Origin: Mactra quadrangularis
Lineage: Eukaryota; Mollusca; Bivalvia; Venerida; Mactridae
Direction of reading: 5' to 3'
Assembly: GCA_025267735.1 (NCBI GenBank)
Contig: CM046296.1
Location: 20,486,464-20,550,463 of the forward strand
Length of the DNA: 64,000 nucleotides
Shown here: positions 9,314 to 22,000 of the stretch, one piece after another
Layout of the letters: every line of letters starts with the position of its first letter
Numbering within the stretch: the first letter of the stretch is position 1
Made by a program: the position numbers and the translations under genes
The notes under the pieces: generated by a model
Told to the model about the DNA's origin: nothing
Databases searched by the model: none
Seen by the model: only the letters and a program-made list of their open reading frames with translations

Positions 9314-11167
9314 ATGATTTTACTTGTCCTCACATTTTTGTTCATTAGCCAATGTAATGTAAATTCCTTAGTTGTAAAAGACAATGTAATATTTCATAAA
9401 GTTAATGAAGTAGTTATGAACGATGCACGATGGTTGATAACGTTTGTACATGACTTAGAACCTTATACATTGTTTATAAATAAAGTAAGACAAGATATAT
9501 ATGAGACTAGAAGTATTATAAATACCATCACTGAGATTTATAAGCATAAAAATATGACAGTTTATAAGGAAACATTTTTGAGTCTTGAAATCGAGCTAAA
9601 CTTCCTTGAAAATACGTATCAAACTGTTCGACAGAATTTCAATCAGTATTCTAATTTAGGTTCAATAACAAAGAAAAGAAACAAACGTAGCATCTTACCT
9701 TTTGTAGGAGAAGCTATGTCTGCAATTTTTGGGACTATATCCGAAAAAGATTTGAATAACATAAATCAGAATGTTAAAACACTGGCGAAAAATCAAGATA
9801 AAATTATACATGATTTAAGATTAAGTTTATCTGTGTTAAATTTGACCAAAACACAAGTTTCAGAGAACCGCAGGAGTATAGTAGATATTGTGAAATGTAT
9901 TAATAAACTTGATGATAAAATCAAAGAGCTAAAAACCCTGACAGATCAAAAGTTTGTAGAGCTAGAAAAGTTCGTACATTCTTATATACAACTTGATTTG
10001 ATAATTAAGGAAATTACACTTTTTATTCAAAATGCTTTTACTTATCTAAATGACTTAGAAATTGAGTTAAGTTTGTTATCTATGAACCATGTATCTGTTA
10101 ATACTATATCACCAGACGAATTAAGATTATTATTAATTGAGATCGAAGATCAATTACAATTAAACTATAAACTACCAGATGATCCTAGGACAAATATTTG
10201 GTACTTTTATAATGTGTTATCTTGCACTACAGTTTTAATGGATAATAAAATTCAAATTGTACTTGATGTACCTTTATTAAATTCGAAAAATACTTTTGAA
10301 ATATTTGAAATATTGAATTTGCCAATTCCCTTACAAACCGACCTCGTGCTTGAATATAAACTGGAAGGTGACTATCTCATGATCAGTCAAGATAGGTCAA
10401 AATATGCTCTTTTGAGTACAGACGACGGACAATTATGTAAAAATCCCCACGTACAGTTTTGCAATCCCAAGGTTGCAATTCGTCCTTCAAACATGAATAA
10501 ATATTGTGCAGTTGCTTTGTTCTTGAACAACATAAAGGTTATCACACACAGTTGTCCCAAGGTTATTTCCCAGAAACAGTTACCAATAGCTAAATATATT
10601 ACGAATGGGATATGGGTTATCATGACAGATGTTAAATTGACATTCACAATAAACTGTGCTGGACAGAATCCAAAGTCAGTACATGTGAACCCGCCGAGTG
10701 GGATTATGACATTAAATAACACTTGTGCTGCATCCAATGAACTTTTACATTTACCAATGTATGATAGGAAAAATTTCAATGCCATTGTTAAAGATCCTTT
10801 GTTAAACTTGTTGACACTTTTGAAGGTTACTAAATTTAAAATTTGGCAAGAGACAGAGAATAGGTTAGGGAATTTAAGTACGTTTGAAATGCCAAACCGA
10901 TTGAAACATTTGCCAGAAATTCAAGTTGACGATATTTTTGACAGAGTACATGATGATTTTCAGTCCTTGACATTTTCTGATTTGAATAGTAGCCATACAC
11001 ATGTTATTACGTATGTTGTTCTAGTCATGGTTATTGTCAGTGCATTCGTTTTCATTATTTTTAAATGTAGACGTAGATATTTGAACTTTAAAAAATTGGC
11101 TAATGTTCAAGATGTTGCGGATACGGAGAGGACAATAGAGCTGGAGATGGTCCAAGTTAAAAGTTGA
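9314..11167 (+). CDS. env: Env: F-like fusion glycoprotein of the retroelement
   Basis: A 617-residue predicted type I membrane glycoprotein. Residues 1-18 form a hydrophobic signal peptide. A furin-type site RNKR lies at residues 122-125, followed by a fusion-peptide-like segment ILPFVGEAMSAIFGT. Then come long heptad-rich helices (about 145-280), a cysteine-bearing ectodomain, a membrane span at about 563-583, and a basic-start tail of about 34 residues. This plan matches the Env of insect errantiviruses and the related baculovirus F protein family. An AG acceptor at 9301-9302 sits 11 bases before the ATG, and a GTAAGT donor lies at 3628 in the leader, so a spliced env mRNA is likely. No inactivating change is visible. 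Actual fusion activity is not shown by sequence. Confidence 0.9.
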   Translation: MILLVLTFLFISQCNVNSLVVKDNVIFHKVNEVVMNDARWLITFVHDLEPYTLFINKVRQDIYETRSIINTITEIYKHKNMTVYKETFLSLEIELNFLENTYQTVRQNFNQYSNLGSITKKRNKRSILPFVGEAMSAIFGTISEKDLNNINQNVKTLAKNQDKIIHDLRLSLSVLNLTKTQVSENRRSIVDIVKCINKLDDKIKELKTLTDQKFVELEKFVHSYIQLDLIIKEITLFIQNAFTYLNDLEIELSLLSMNHVSVNTISPDELRLLLIEIEDQLQLNYKLPDDPRTNIWYFYNVLSCTTVLMDNKIQIVLDVPLLNSKNTFEIFEILNLPIPLQTDLVLEYKLEGDYLMISQDRSKYALLSTDDGQLCKNPHVQFCNPKVAIRPSNMNKYCAVALFLNNIKVITHSCPKVISQKQLPIAKYITNGIWVIMTDVKLTFTINCAGQNPKSVHVNPPSGIMTLNNTCAASNELLHLPMYDRKNFNAIVKDPLLNLLTLLKVTKFKIWQETENRLGNLSTFEMPNRLKHLPEIQVDDIFDRVHDDFQSLTFSDLNSSHTHVITYVVLVMVIVSAFVFIIFKCRRRYLNFKKLANVQDVADTERTIELEMVQVKS

Positions 11168-11291
11168 ACAATGACAATCAGAATAATTATAAATGAAATG
11201 AAAATGTCATCTCAAAATGTTGATCATTACATCATAGATTACGACAAAGCTCTACAGAGACGAATAAATCAATAAAATGATTAATCAATTA

Positions 11292-11406
11292 GGAGAGCTG
11301 CACGTCCTCAAGACGTGTGGACAATAGAATAATACTTTATAAGAATGAATTAATAATTGGTTAATAGGGAGAGCTGCACGTCCTCAAGACGTGTGGACAA
11401 TAGAAT
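11292..11406 (+). repeat. Direct repeat of 39 bp, each with a CACGTC/GACGTG palindrome
   Basis: Two near-identical copies (11292-11330 and 11368-11406) start GGAGAGCTG and end GGACAATAGAAT, 76 bp apart. Each contains CACGTCCTCAAGACGTG, a 6-bp inverted repeat around CTCAA. They lie just after env and before the small ORF. Binding-site or RNA-hairpin roles are both possible; I see no further clue. Confidence 0.8.
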
Positions 11407-11448
11407 ATTACGTAGTATTATATAAAAGAAGTGGATATTTAAAAGAAA

Positions 11449-11700
11449 ATGGAAGAAGAACTGTTTACAGCAGACGAATTAAAATTAGTATTTGGAGAGA
11501 AAGCAAAATTCGCTGTAAGAGGAGTTCAAAAAGTTGTGAAAAAGAAAACTCCCATAGCAACTACAACTTACTCAGAAATGGAGACTTATACAGAGATGAC
11601 GGATGAAAACAATGATGTCAACATAATACCTAAATTACAATTCGAATCACAGCCAGGACCATCTACAAGAACTACTATTAAGCCAAGAGAATGTTTATGA
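11449..11700 (+). CDS. Small ORF between env and 3' LTR, unrecognised
   Basis: An 83-residue frame begins with an acidic EEELF stretch, has a basic middle (VVKKK), and ends in a Ser/Thr/Pro-containing tail. It has no membrane segment, cysteines or known motif. It sits where some retroelements carry a third or accessory gene, downstream of env and of the 39-bp direct repeats. The ATG is in fair context, but the length is within what chance could give. No convincing acceptor was seen immediately upstream. It could be an accessory protein, a remnant, or noise. Confidence 0.45.
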   Translation: MEEELFTADELKLVFGEKAKFAVRGVQKVVKKKTPIATTTYSEMETYTEMTDENNDVNIIPKLQFESQPGPSTRTTIKPRECL

Positions 11701-12129
11701 AAATCGTGGCATAAACCTGAAGACCAACCAAAGTACGAATGAAGAATGTCAGAACTTGACTTTAGTTTTAATTTGTTTTTTTTTATGTGTTGTGTTTGAG
11801 TGAATGTATTCTGGATAACTTTTAGTGAACAATTATGCTGAAGTGACTCTTAAAGAGACGCAGTATTGACATTTTTATGACAATTGATGTTTAAATCATT
11901 TTTGTGTATTTTACCATTGCATGTTAATTACGCGATTGATTGCATGAAGTTTTATGTTTTGATGACTTATGTCTATTGATTAATTAGTCTTTGAACTTGT
12001 TTGTTTTGAAATTGTTTTACTCGTATTTGAATTTGTTTGCTATCAATTTTGGTTTATTTTATTCTTGTTAGAATAAGAAATAAAACGCGTAATATTTGAT
12101 GTTAGAAAGGTTAACTAATCATCTTATGT

Positions 12130-12139
12130 AAGGGAGGTA
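12130..12139 (+). other. Polypurine tract before the 3' LTR
   Basis: AAGGGAGGTA directly abuts the 3' LTR start and is purine-rich apart from one T. That is the expected place and makeup of the plus-strand primer. Confidence 0.7.
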
Positions 12140-12999
12140 TGTAACGTAATTGCTTTTGGGAATTAAGAATTTTGTGATGATTAATTAACGCTTTCCATAG
12201 TCGGACATACCTTTCACACAGCCAGAATGCACGATAAGTTAAATTGGCACAGCCTCAAGTATTTTTGGCAAAAGTTAAATGTTAAATTATTTGTTCACCG
12301 AGATTCTGGTGACGAGTAGGCATGCTATAGCATTGACCTACTGGGATAGATTGCAGACATTATGAGGTGCCAATCCTTTGTCTCTCTAAACGTCAACCTG
12401 TTTACACGAAGAATTATGCACGTGTTATATAGCGCATGATTCTGATCACGTAGGTTATAGACATAAAGGATGTGGAATCCCTTTGTTCCATCAAAGGTCA
12501 ACTTGTTTTGCTCACCGACTTTTGCAGGTGTTGCATCGTCCTAGTGAACGAATTTCATAATGTGATGCAATCTTTTGTTCCCGTCATGATTGGACTACAT
12601 GTTAAAATTTCATCATTTTTATAATTGGAAAGTGCGAGGCTGGGTGAAGGACATGACGACATTTCTTTGTTCATTTATACTATAAAGGTCGTGCGCCGTT
12701 TTGAATAGACAGAAGAGCCGAGACAAGGGCTTAGGCAGAGGTTTGAGTAGGAGCTTGAGTTAAGATCGAGATGAAGATGTATTTTGGTTAGACTAGAGAT
12801 TAGATTGGAGTTTGAAGATTGATTTTTAGAATTTTATGTAGAGTTTTTTTGTCAGACTTAAATTTTCAAATTATGCTAAGAATTAAAAGACAACTCGAGT
12901 AACGAACTTGTGTTATAAACAATTTTAATAAACCACTATACGATCAGAAGAAGTTTTGAGTTGAGTTTGTTTTGGATTGATGGTCATGGTAACGTTACA
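12140..12999 (+). repeat. 3' LTR
   Basis: This copy has the same length as the 5' LTR and no difference was found by eye. It ends CGTTACA and is followed at once by the target duplication GTTA. Its AATAAA near 12927 should end retroelement transcripts. Confidence 0.97.
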
Positions 13000-13003
13000 G
13001 TTA

Positions 13004-16000
13004 CCATAGCAACTAGAATGATAAATGATATATAAGAGCAAATTTGTAGAGATGCGAGTTAAAGCTTTTATATCTGTATACGACAATAATATTTGGTTTC
13101 TACGAGCTGTGATTAGAGTATGTAAGAAAACCTAAATATAATTTGTTGTGCACTTTGGCTCTAGGCACTGTCGTCCTAATGTACAATGAAGCTTTAACTA
13201 GGATATGATACCTTTTACATTCCAATATATTGAATCTATGGTTGTTTATATATAATAGTCTTAAACGGTTATGTGGTAAAAATTGCGCTTGTTAGATTAG
13301 GCGTCACAATAAAAGAAACATTTCTGTTTCCAACTTGGTAAGCCTGAAGCATTGATACACGAAATTTCTGTGAAATCTGTGTGTTCCTGATATTTTCTTG
13401 ATTTACTCAATTCAGTAACGCTTTTTTTTAAATAACAAAATCGATGGTCTAAATACTAGTAGCGGCATTTTTCTTTTCACATTGTTTTTTAGATTAAGCA
13501 TGTTTGACAGAACAATCGTCAGAAACCGCATGATTTAGCAATAACCAATGTGATTTTTATCGCGGTAAACGTACTTTACTGTAATTGGGACAAACAAATT
13601 GAGTTTCAAATATTATTGCCAAAAGCCTAGACGCTTTGAGCATTCGAATCGAGGTCGTGTTTGCAATGCATGTATTTAAATAGTAAACTATTATACTTGT
13701 AAGACATGGAGCAGCAGAAAAACATTAAAATCATCTCGACAAAATATAAAATCGATTTATTTTAACATCGTTGTCAGACAGATTGATGATAGTGTATTGA
13801 AGCTGAAACATATTCCATTCAAGACAAATGGTTGATAGATGTTGATTTTATCACTTTATACTTGGAAAATTCTGAGCAAATTTTGTTATAAAACGACAAG
13901 GTTTAGCTATAGCAGTTATGCAAGACGTCATAATTAATCTCTAAAATGATTTTGGATCATATAGCCTTAAAACATTATTTTAAAGTTAGTTTAATATCCA
14001 ATAGACAGCTAAGTGTAAGCTAACTTGACTAAAGCAATGTAATTTCATTATGATACAGTCATAATCGGTCAGAATTGTAGACAGATTGTGTTTGGATGGA
14101 TGACAACTTATAAAGGGATACATATACCCCCGCCATGTTTAATAATCACTAAACCATAATCCATCTGTGATTCCTCACTGGCAAACATCGATGAGAATAA
14201 TTTATTCATAATTACAGACATAAACATCGCCATATAAGGCAGTGTACTATAGTGTACTACGGTATCATAAATGCCAATATTTCCTTGCTGATTATGATGT
14301 GAGTCTTATGTATTATCGATATATACGCTACATAATACATTTATTTCTATAATAAAACCTGCTTTTATGACCAGCTTCCTAAACCGCCCACTTTTCAATG
14401 GAAGAGGCTTCAATTTAACCTATCTAATGCCTATGACAATTAAAATGCGCATCTTTACATAATAATTCTCCATAAAGGTCAATTTAGCGTAATCCTACTA
14501 CTGGTTGGTGTTAAAAGGTTTCACTGTAAATAAAAGACTACTGATACCGATGCCTACACAACTTCTCTTTAACACGATGTACGAGCAATGTAACAGATGT
14601 GTCTATCATACAGACTAACAAATGAACTACGCTCATTATAAAGATATAAAATACATTGTAATATGAGAAATTTATACTCCTAAGTCATTAAACTAAAACT
14701 TTAGAGTTTCCGGTTTCTCGGGGCTGTTTTGCATTTGAACGGCTAAAATTGATCCAGCGATTTAGAACGCTAGTATAATGATTCTGTTTTTAGGGTTCGA
14801 AAATCTTAGACAATTTGTTAAATAACTCCAAAAGCTTTGACGCTGTATGTGTGTTTTTAACAATAAAGAATTAAGGGTTTACAAGAAATTCATCGGTTGA
14901 ATCAATCACAAGAAACAACGATCCTAATGAAAAAGAGATGTACAAAAATGAGCTATCATTTTTTCAATGTGTGCATCACTTTATATGAGACAATAAATAA
15001 TGACAATTTTTGCTGTAAATAGAGCTTTGGGAATCAAAATTTTAAAATGAATTTTCTAAAAACACCTGCTAACTGTTATTGTCTAATGTTGAAGGATGAA
15101 AATCCAATTTTGCTGTATGAAATTTGGAAAGTTTTCACGATAGTATTTTGTTGTACATTGTACTTTAAAATGGCGTTTGTTACGGTGCACGAAGTATACC
15201 TAATGATCCATGGGTTATCCTGATTTTTAACAAATACTAATACTTGTGGCACCAGAACCCTCGGAATCCCATTATACTAAATAATGACTCTCTCGACTGC
15301 AAACATTTTCTACTATTTTCGTTGTGAGTAAAAGCTTAAGCAATCAGATCTCTAAGAATTTCGAAACACTGACTCTGATTGATTATATTTAGTCAACCAG
15401 GTTAGCTAGACCTAAGCACTTTCAAGAGTGGTTGTTGCCAGAATCGTTCGTAAAGTATTATATTATGTTGTATCATATTATATACGGTATTACTCCTTGT
15501 CATCACTGTGTCAAATAGGCCATTTGTCAGGTACTGGCTAGGTGCTAGTCAGAATATTAAATCTAAAGATTTGAGCTTCGCTAGTGACAACGGTTATAGA
15601 AACGTACAGTCGCGATATGGCTACAAAGGCTTATGACAATCCACTAAATTAAACTGCATACATGTCATATATGCATAAAATACTTTGACAACAATCCTCT
15701 TAGAAAACAGTCGCAGTTTTAACGAAAAAAACAACAACCACATTTAAAAAAAAAGAGATTTCCTACGCAAAATATACAAACTACAGCCAAAAAGGAACCA
15801 AATGACTTTATATTTTAATGTTACATACTATTACATTTTTTGTACATTATAATTACAATCTGTACCAAAATGAAGCTATACGGCTGGTCAAAATCGAACA
15901 TGTGACTCAAAAAGATGTTTTCGTCTATGTATAAAGAATTTGCCCATAGCGTAAATTCATTAAAACAATTTGACAAATGACAACTTTTACACAATAAAAA

Positions 16001-19000
16001 CAAAAACTCATGTATCAAAACCATACCTTTTTCTCCCTCATATTTCACTAGTAAATCCATACATAAATGGGTTTACAAGTACAAAATATTTCGCTAAAAT
16101 CAACGGAGATAAATGTAGTATGGAAACATATTGTTTGTACATTATAAATAATGCATACATCCATCGAGTAATCATATTATCCGAAAACATGCATATCCGA
16201 AATAATGTACAAAACTGATACATGAAGAATACATAATGAGCGAGAAATGGATACACCTCAGTATATATAGCTCGTCCCTGACAAAACAATTATAAATTCT
16301 ATAGAAAACCTGTGACTGTGGCACACAAAGCTGAAACCTAGGAACATGATACATGAAGTAGTAATCTGAAATCTGTATTGATCGAGGTATACATCATCAT
16401 GAAATATTTACCACAACAAGTAATACTACTAAACTATTCCTGTTTTAAATAAAAACACTATAGGAAACAATAGAAAAATGAATACATCAGACATGGAACT
16501 ATATTTATATTTAAGATAGCCATGTATATTGTGTTACAAAATTTATAGTTTAACTACAGTCTAGGGAGCATTAATTATTTATCAATAAGGATGATATTGT
16601 TTTGTGTGTTAAATAATCTGTTGGAACATTTGTTTCTACTGTTCGCTTGTTTTTTGTTTTGTTTGTATTTTATGCTGTATATCATGTTTGTTCTGGTAAT
16701 TACGAAGCCAATTGATTTTATCAGCTTTCCTGGAGTTTTTATTTAACCAGTACACGCGTACCTTACCAAAATAGTAAGCAACTTGTTCCATAAAGGACAG
16801 TTAAAATCGGTGCTTTAACTTTTTCATTGCAATGTGTGACTTGTTGTAAGCAAGAATTGAATCTCATCTGTCAGAATCGAAGATAATTACACTAGACTAT
16901 GCAGCCTTTGTCCTTATTGTGTTTAAAGTCAAATACGAATGTAGCATTGGTGTAATTATTGTATATCACATGTACAAACCTTTTCTTCTGTACACTGTCA
17001 TGATCTCGGAAAAAATACAAATTTATCCAAGTCTACCATATTTAAATAGTTCAATGCATATGTTATGCATTGGAACAGACACTGTTGTATGTAATGCTTC
17101 ATTATTGTCATGTATCTACTAAGATCGGTGTTTTGCAAGCTGACAAAAACGTCTTTCACTTCCGGCTTAACCATTGCAAATTGATTAAAACGTTTCTAAC
17201 GTTCAACTAAACCATGCAAAACCCTTGTAGAATGAATATACCCATCAACTTTAAAACATGGGCGTGTCATCTTTAATTGTTTTTGTTATATCATTTTGTG
17301 AAGCTGTACTGTTCTTATGCGCAAGTCAGAAATAAGAACTCATAATTACAAAGATGATCCTGCAGATTTCGTTCCCGTGGAAATAATTTTTATGTGTTTT
17401 AATATCAATTGTACACCTGGTTCTATTCAAGGCGATCGAATTATGATCGTGTTATTAAACAAAGCGAATGTCACATTTAGAGTTCATTTGTCAAGGTGGA
17501 AGTACTACATGGTGTTTCGGCTCTCCTCTGTACTAAGACAGTAAGGTTTAGTTTCTTGCTAAAAGGAACAAAGAGGTTGGTTTGGGATGTAATTCGAACC
17601 AAGGCCAAACTGGCTTTGCAATTGTTACGCACTAGGTTAAAAAAACTCATCGAATTTCTGCGATTATGAAATCTGCTAAGTATCCCGATGAAAGTATTTG
17701 ACAGTAACTACGCTTCCATTTATTCATTAACCAGCATATCATTGACAAACACTCAATCATAATGTCTAGACTTTGAGAATAATGAAATAGCAAGAAAACT
17801 TTATACCTACAATCTGATATTTGACACTAGGTGTTTCAGCTTATATTGATAAGCTCACGGGACATCAGTACTTAGATAGTGAGATAACGTTTATTCCGCG
17901 TGGTAGGATTTGGAAGGGTTCGAGCCAAAAGGGAGTTGGCTGTCAAGTTACTGTCAGTTCAGCCTAATTTAGTAAACATTTCTTTTGGGTTGAGAATAAC
18001 GTTTCTTACACATGGTAACAGCAGTGTGGCTTTCGATGGGGTTCTAACCATGTGGAATTGACTGTCAAATTATTGTCTGTTCAGTATTGAAAGTGATTGA
18101 CCTTGTTCAATCAGTATTTCTGTTGAGTTGGTATACATACTTGTATTTGACCATATCGATAAAAAAATATTCCATCCTTTTTTCGTGTATGTTGACAAGC
18201 TTTGCGCTGTATTCTATAACCGAATTCTACGAGTGTATAAACATGTAGTGTTCAACAGCAATACTTCATAAAGTGTATCTGTCCACTTGTTTATGATATG
18301 CTAAATGAATTTACCAAAATTCAAAGAAACCACAAGTCGTTGACAAACTATACGAATAGCTTAAAGAATGTTATTGAAAACCTGTGTATAGGTAATGCTA
18401 TTTTTATCAACTACACAGCAGTTATATGATCTTAATGCCCAGATATACCTAGGTTGTCAATCCATCATTCGATATAATTTGTAATAGGAATATTGCATTT
18501 TCTAAATTCAAACCATCATACAGACACCATGCTGGCTGGCATCATATTGTGATCATTTGCATTTCAATGTAACTAGTATCTAGGGATTAAATGATTTATA
18601 GCTATATAATAGTCGATGATTAATTTGTAAAATAGTCTGAATACTATAATGTGTAGTCTTGCTGGGTTATGACATTTTATGCAAAATCATTGAAACTCAC
18701 GAATTGTGATATTTGCATTCACAAAAAAACAACGGCTAGAAAAGAGAAAAGTCAATATTTGCATCATTTTGCAATGTTTTGAAAACTGATATTCATCAAT
18801 GTGTATAGATCTATATCCGTTTTATTTGACAAACCAATGGTTTGAATAATTACTAGAATTATTTAAAAAGACATAAACCAAACTAATTATGAACATGTGC
18901 TTAGATGGAAATCATTTCGATACGTTCTGATATTCTTTTAAAGGCAGTCAAGAGGAGGGTGTAGTCAATAAGCAGTAGCAATTTTACATTGCGCAGTTTG

Positions 19001-22000
19001 TATAAATGTATGAATGAGTTTAAGTTCAAATGTTGGTAGGTTTAGTTAATCTGTAAATATACGTTTGAGTGTATGTAAAAACTATACAATTTTAATATAT
19101 TCTGATGTTCATTAGTCTAAAATATATAAAATACATGTAAGTCTAACAAAATTGAGTGATACGGGTCAATATAATAAAAATTAGCTGCAAATCGATCGCC
19201 GGGTTTCGTAAAGAGATACATTACTGCAAAAAGGAACAGTTAAAAGTATAAAACACTGATGATAAAGTATTTTGAAACATTTAAAACTCGACAGCCTTCG
19301 TGATATTGCACGATAATAAAAATGATTTTTTTTGTAACCCTGAAACTATGAATAAGGATTGAACATTTTGGAGATATAGGCTGAACGCAAAATGTACATT
19401 AATTTTCATATTTTGTCATAAAAAAGTCATTTTCAGCAATGTTCACTCAAATTATATTTTTGTTTGGTTGTTTATTGTTAAAATGCTATGCCCTTTAACA
19501 ACACATTTTGTAATTTACGTCGTCCATCTCACCTTACCCAATTTACTTTGCCCCTTCTTTACCTGTCTTGCTCGTACACTCAAGAAGATGGCAATCAGTT
19601 GTGAAGTAACAGGCCAAATGCTACTGGCATTATCTAACACACAGGTAGAAATAAATCTGATATCACAATTTAAGAACTCTTACTTGTACAATCTTTCTGG
19701 AATCGTTCCACGTGGTCAAAGGGAGGTCACTCCATTGGTTTTACGACTGTCTTCAGGGCATTAATCATTAACTGTATGTGAAGTGAATGTGTCATTACAT
19801 TATCTAATTACCATGCGAAATAATTGAATTGTCTAACCACGTGATATATCTATTTATGAACATCATTCATTCATCATTATTCTAAGTTGTAGTTTCACAG
19901 ACGAGTATTCACTGTTATAACTCTCAAGGACTTTCAATTTTCACAGATAAGTATGTACGTATACCTTCTAAAGAAATCTTATACAAGTTGTATGGCATAT
20001 AGGTAAAAGTTATAAATAATTCTAATTCTGTCAGTAATACTTGGTCTATCACATGGTCACCGAGCATTGGTCTTATAACATGATTATTACATCCCTATAT
20101 CCTATTTTTACAGTGAAATGTTTTTGTTTACATTTTTTTGTTTGGTGTCTACGCCATTTGTCAACACTTTGTCAGTTGTTCTACTGTAACTGAGAATTCT
20201 AATCAGTTTTTCTAGACTCTTTTCATTACCACACACATATTTTCCTTCCAAAAAGAGAAAGTTAGGTCACTCTTGTGGCAAAAAGGTTGGATATTGTTGC
20301 AGTTTAACATTTATTGACCTTTCTAATATCCGGATTTAAATTCTAGCATTCTAACCACTAGTCATCGACAGTGAAATATGAGTCATTGCAAGCATAATTT
20401 ACGCCAACCTGACGGTCAGTGGTATTTTTTAATTTTAAAAGGTTAATGACCATGGTTGTTGTTGTTAATCATGGTAGGAGCGGGTACAAATTCTATCTGT
20501 CATTGCAAGTATAATTAATAAGTAATTTGACCAGGCACATGACAGATTTACCTCCAGTTAATTGAGAGGGGCGATTCTTGCCAGCATGTTCGTACAATTG
20601 ATGGCCATTACGGTCTTTGGTCACAAGGAACCATTTGAAAAACACTGTTTTAAAAAAAATATTACAATAGTTTTTATTTACAGTTAAATATTGTAACAGA
20701 ACAACCATATCTTACAAAATGACAGCGATGTTTCTTAGGCGCAAATATAGTATGAGTAAAATAGTTTCCTTTCTTTGCTAAGAAAGACTGGGAGATGAAA
20801 CTTCAGAGGTTAAACAAAACAAATCTTATGATCTCTCTTTATTTTCTCCCGCTTTTGTCTCCAGTGACTTATTTTGGAGAAGATATATTGGTGACAAAAA
20901 GCGAGTGGATATGACGAATTTATGTACGTCAAGGGTGTTCTTATTTCTGTCTTCAAGAGAAAAAAACAAAGCTGATAAAAATAGATCCGCATGCAGAGAA
21001 CTTCATTGGACAGTTGAAAATTAATATAAAGTTTGATAGATTTATTAAATCGAATATAAAATTGTAACAATAGATTTATTTATTATTGAACATCATTGGA
21101 GTGAAGTTAAAATGTTACAAGGTTATGTAAAAGCACTATATAAAGAGTACATTTGTACTCCCATGTTAATACTGTTGTCTCTCTCTAATGAAGAAAATAC
21201 AAGACTCGTTGTCTCATATATCAATTATTCTGGGACCATGTATTGAATGATAAAACATAAAATAGGCAATAAACGTCTACAAAAGTATATAGTTAATCAT
21301 TTATTAATTATATAGATATTATATGTCGGCTCGTAAAGACAGACACTATATATGGAACAGTCTAGAGGGTATTCTTACTCAGTGCAGTTCTATATTTATT
21401 ACTCGTTGTGTTTCATTTATCTACTATGATTTACTTGTTTATTATGGTATTATTTTCGCATGACTTGTATTAAGGTTTCAAGTATACATAAGGGACATGA
21501 TCTCTACTGCTTGCCATTGATGTAACTTAACTGGGAAAATTGTTATTTCGTGTCAGTGTAAGAGCGTATGTAGGCCACACAGAGGCGGTTGACAATGTTC
21601 TTTGATTTCAAATGACAAACATTCGACCTCTTAACGATTAACCTTCAGTTTAGAAGTCTGGCTTTGAAACAAGACTCAAACTTATGCACTAAATGTATGT
21701 GATTAGAAATCAAATTTATGGCTCGCTAGACTGATATAGTCTTATATTTATCACAGAGAGTGAGCAATTCTAACAATACACAATGTACGATTAACTTATA
21801 ATTACTCATTATCGGTAATGCTTTATTTGAATGTAATGTTAAAACTAATCAATAATTCATTATATATCCATATATGGTAATATGTATCGTGAATATTTGT
21901 TTCCCATTTGGAACTCCTCGGCTGCTTCAGTGAAATCAACCAGAAATTACAAAAAGTAGTAATTATGTGGGCAATTTTATGACATTCGTAACCATTAATT

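Larger units (their letters stand above)
2726..13003 (+). mobile_element. Complete env-bearing Ty3/Gypsy-type LTR retrotransposon
   Basis: A full-length element of about 10.3 kb is bounded by two 860-bp LTRs (2730-3589 and 12140-12999). They start TGTAACG and end CGTTACA. The flanking 4-bp direct repeats GTTA (2726-2729 and 13000-13003) are a target-site duplication. Order is LTR, primer-binding site, gag, pol (protease, RT, RNase H, integrase), env, small ORF, polypurine tract, LTR. That pol order places it in Ty3/Gypsy, and an Env with a furin site and fusion-peptide-like segment places it among the env-bearing, errantivirus-like elements. Gag, pol and env are all uninterrupted and the LTRs look identical, so the insertion is very recent on the sequence evidence. 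Whether it moves now or makes particles cannot be seen here. Confidence 0.97.

Noticed and set aside
15821..16354. Cluster of overlapping 60-83-codon frames on both strands
   Set aside because: Mutually overlapping frames in AT-rich sequence, dominated by Tyr/Ile/Phe/Met, are chance-like.
19468..19764. 98-codon plus-strand frame
   Set aside because: It has no family resemblance, starts in AT-rich sequence, and has no splice or neighbour support.
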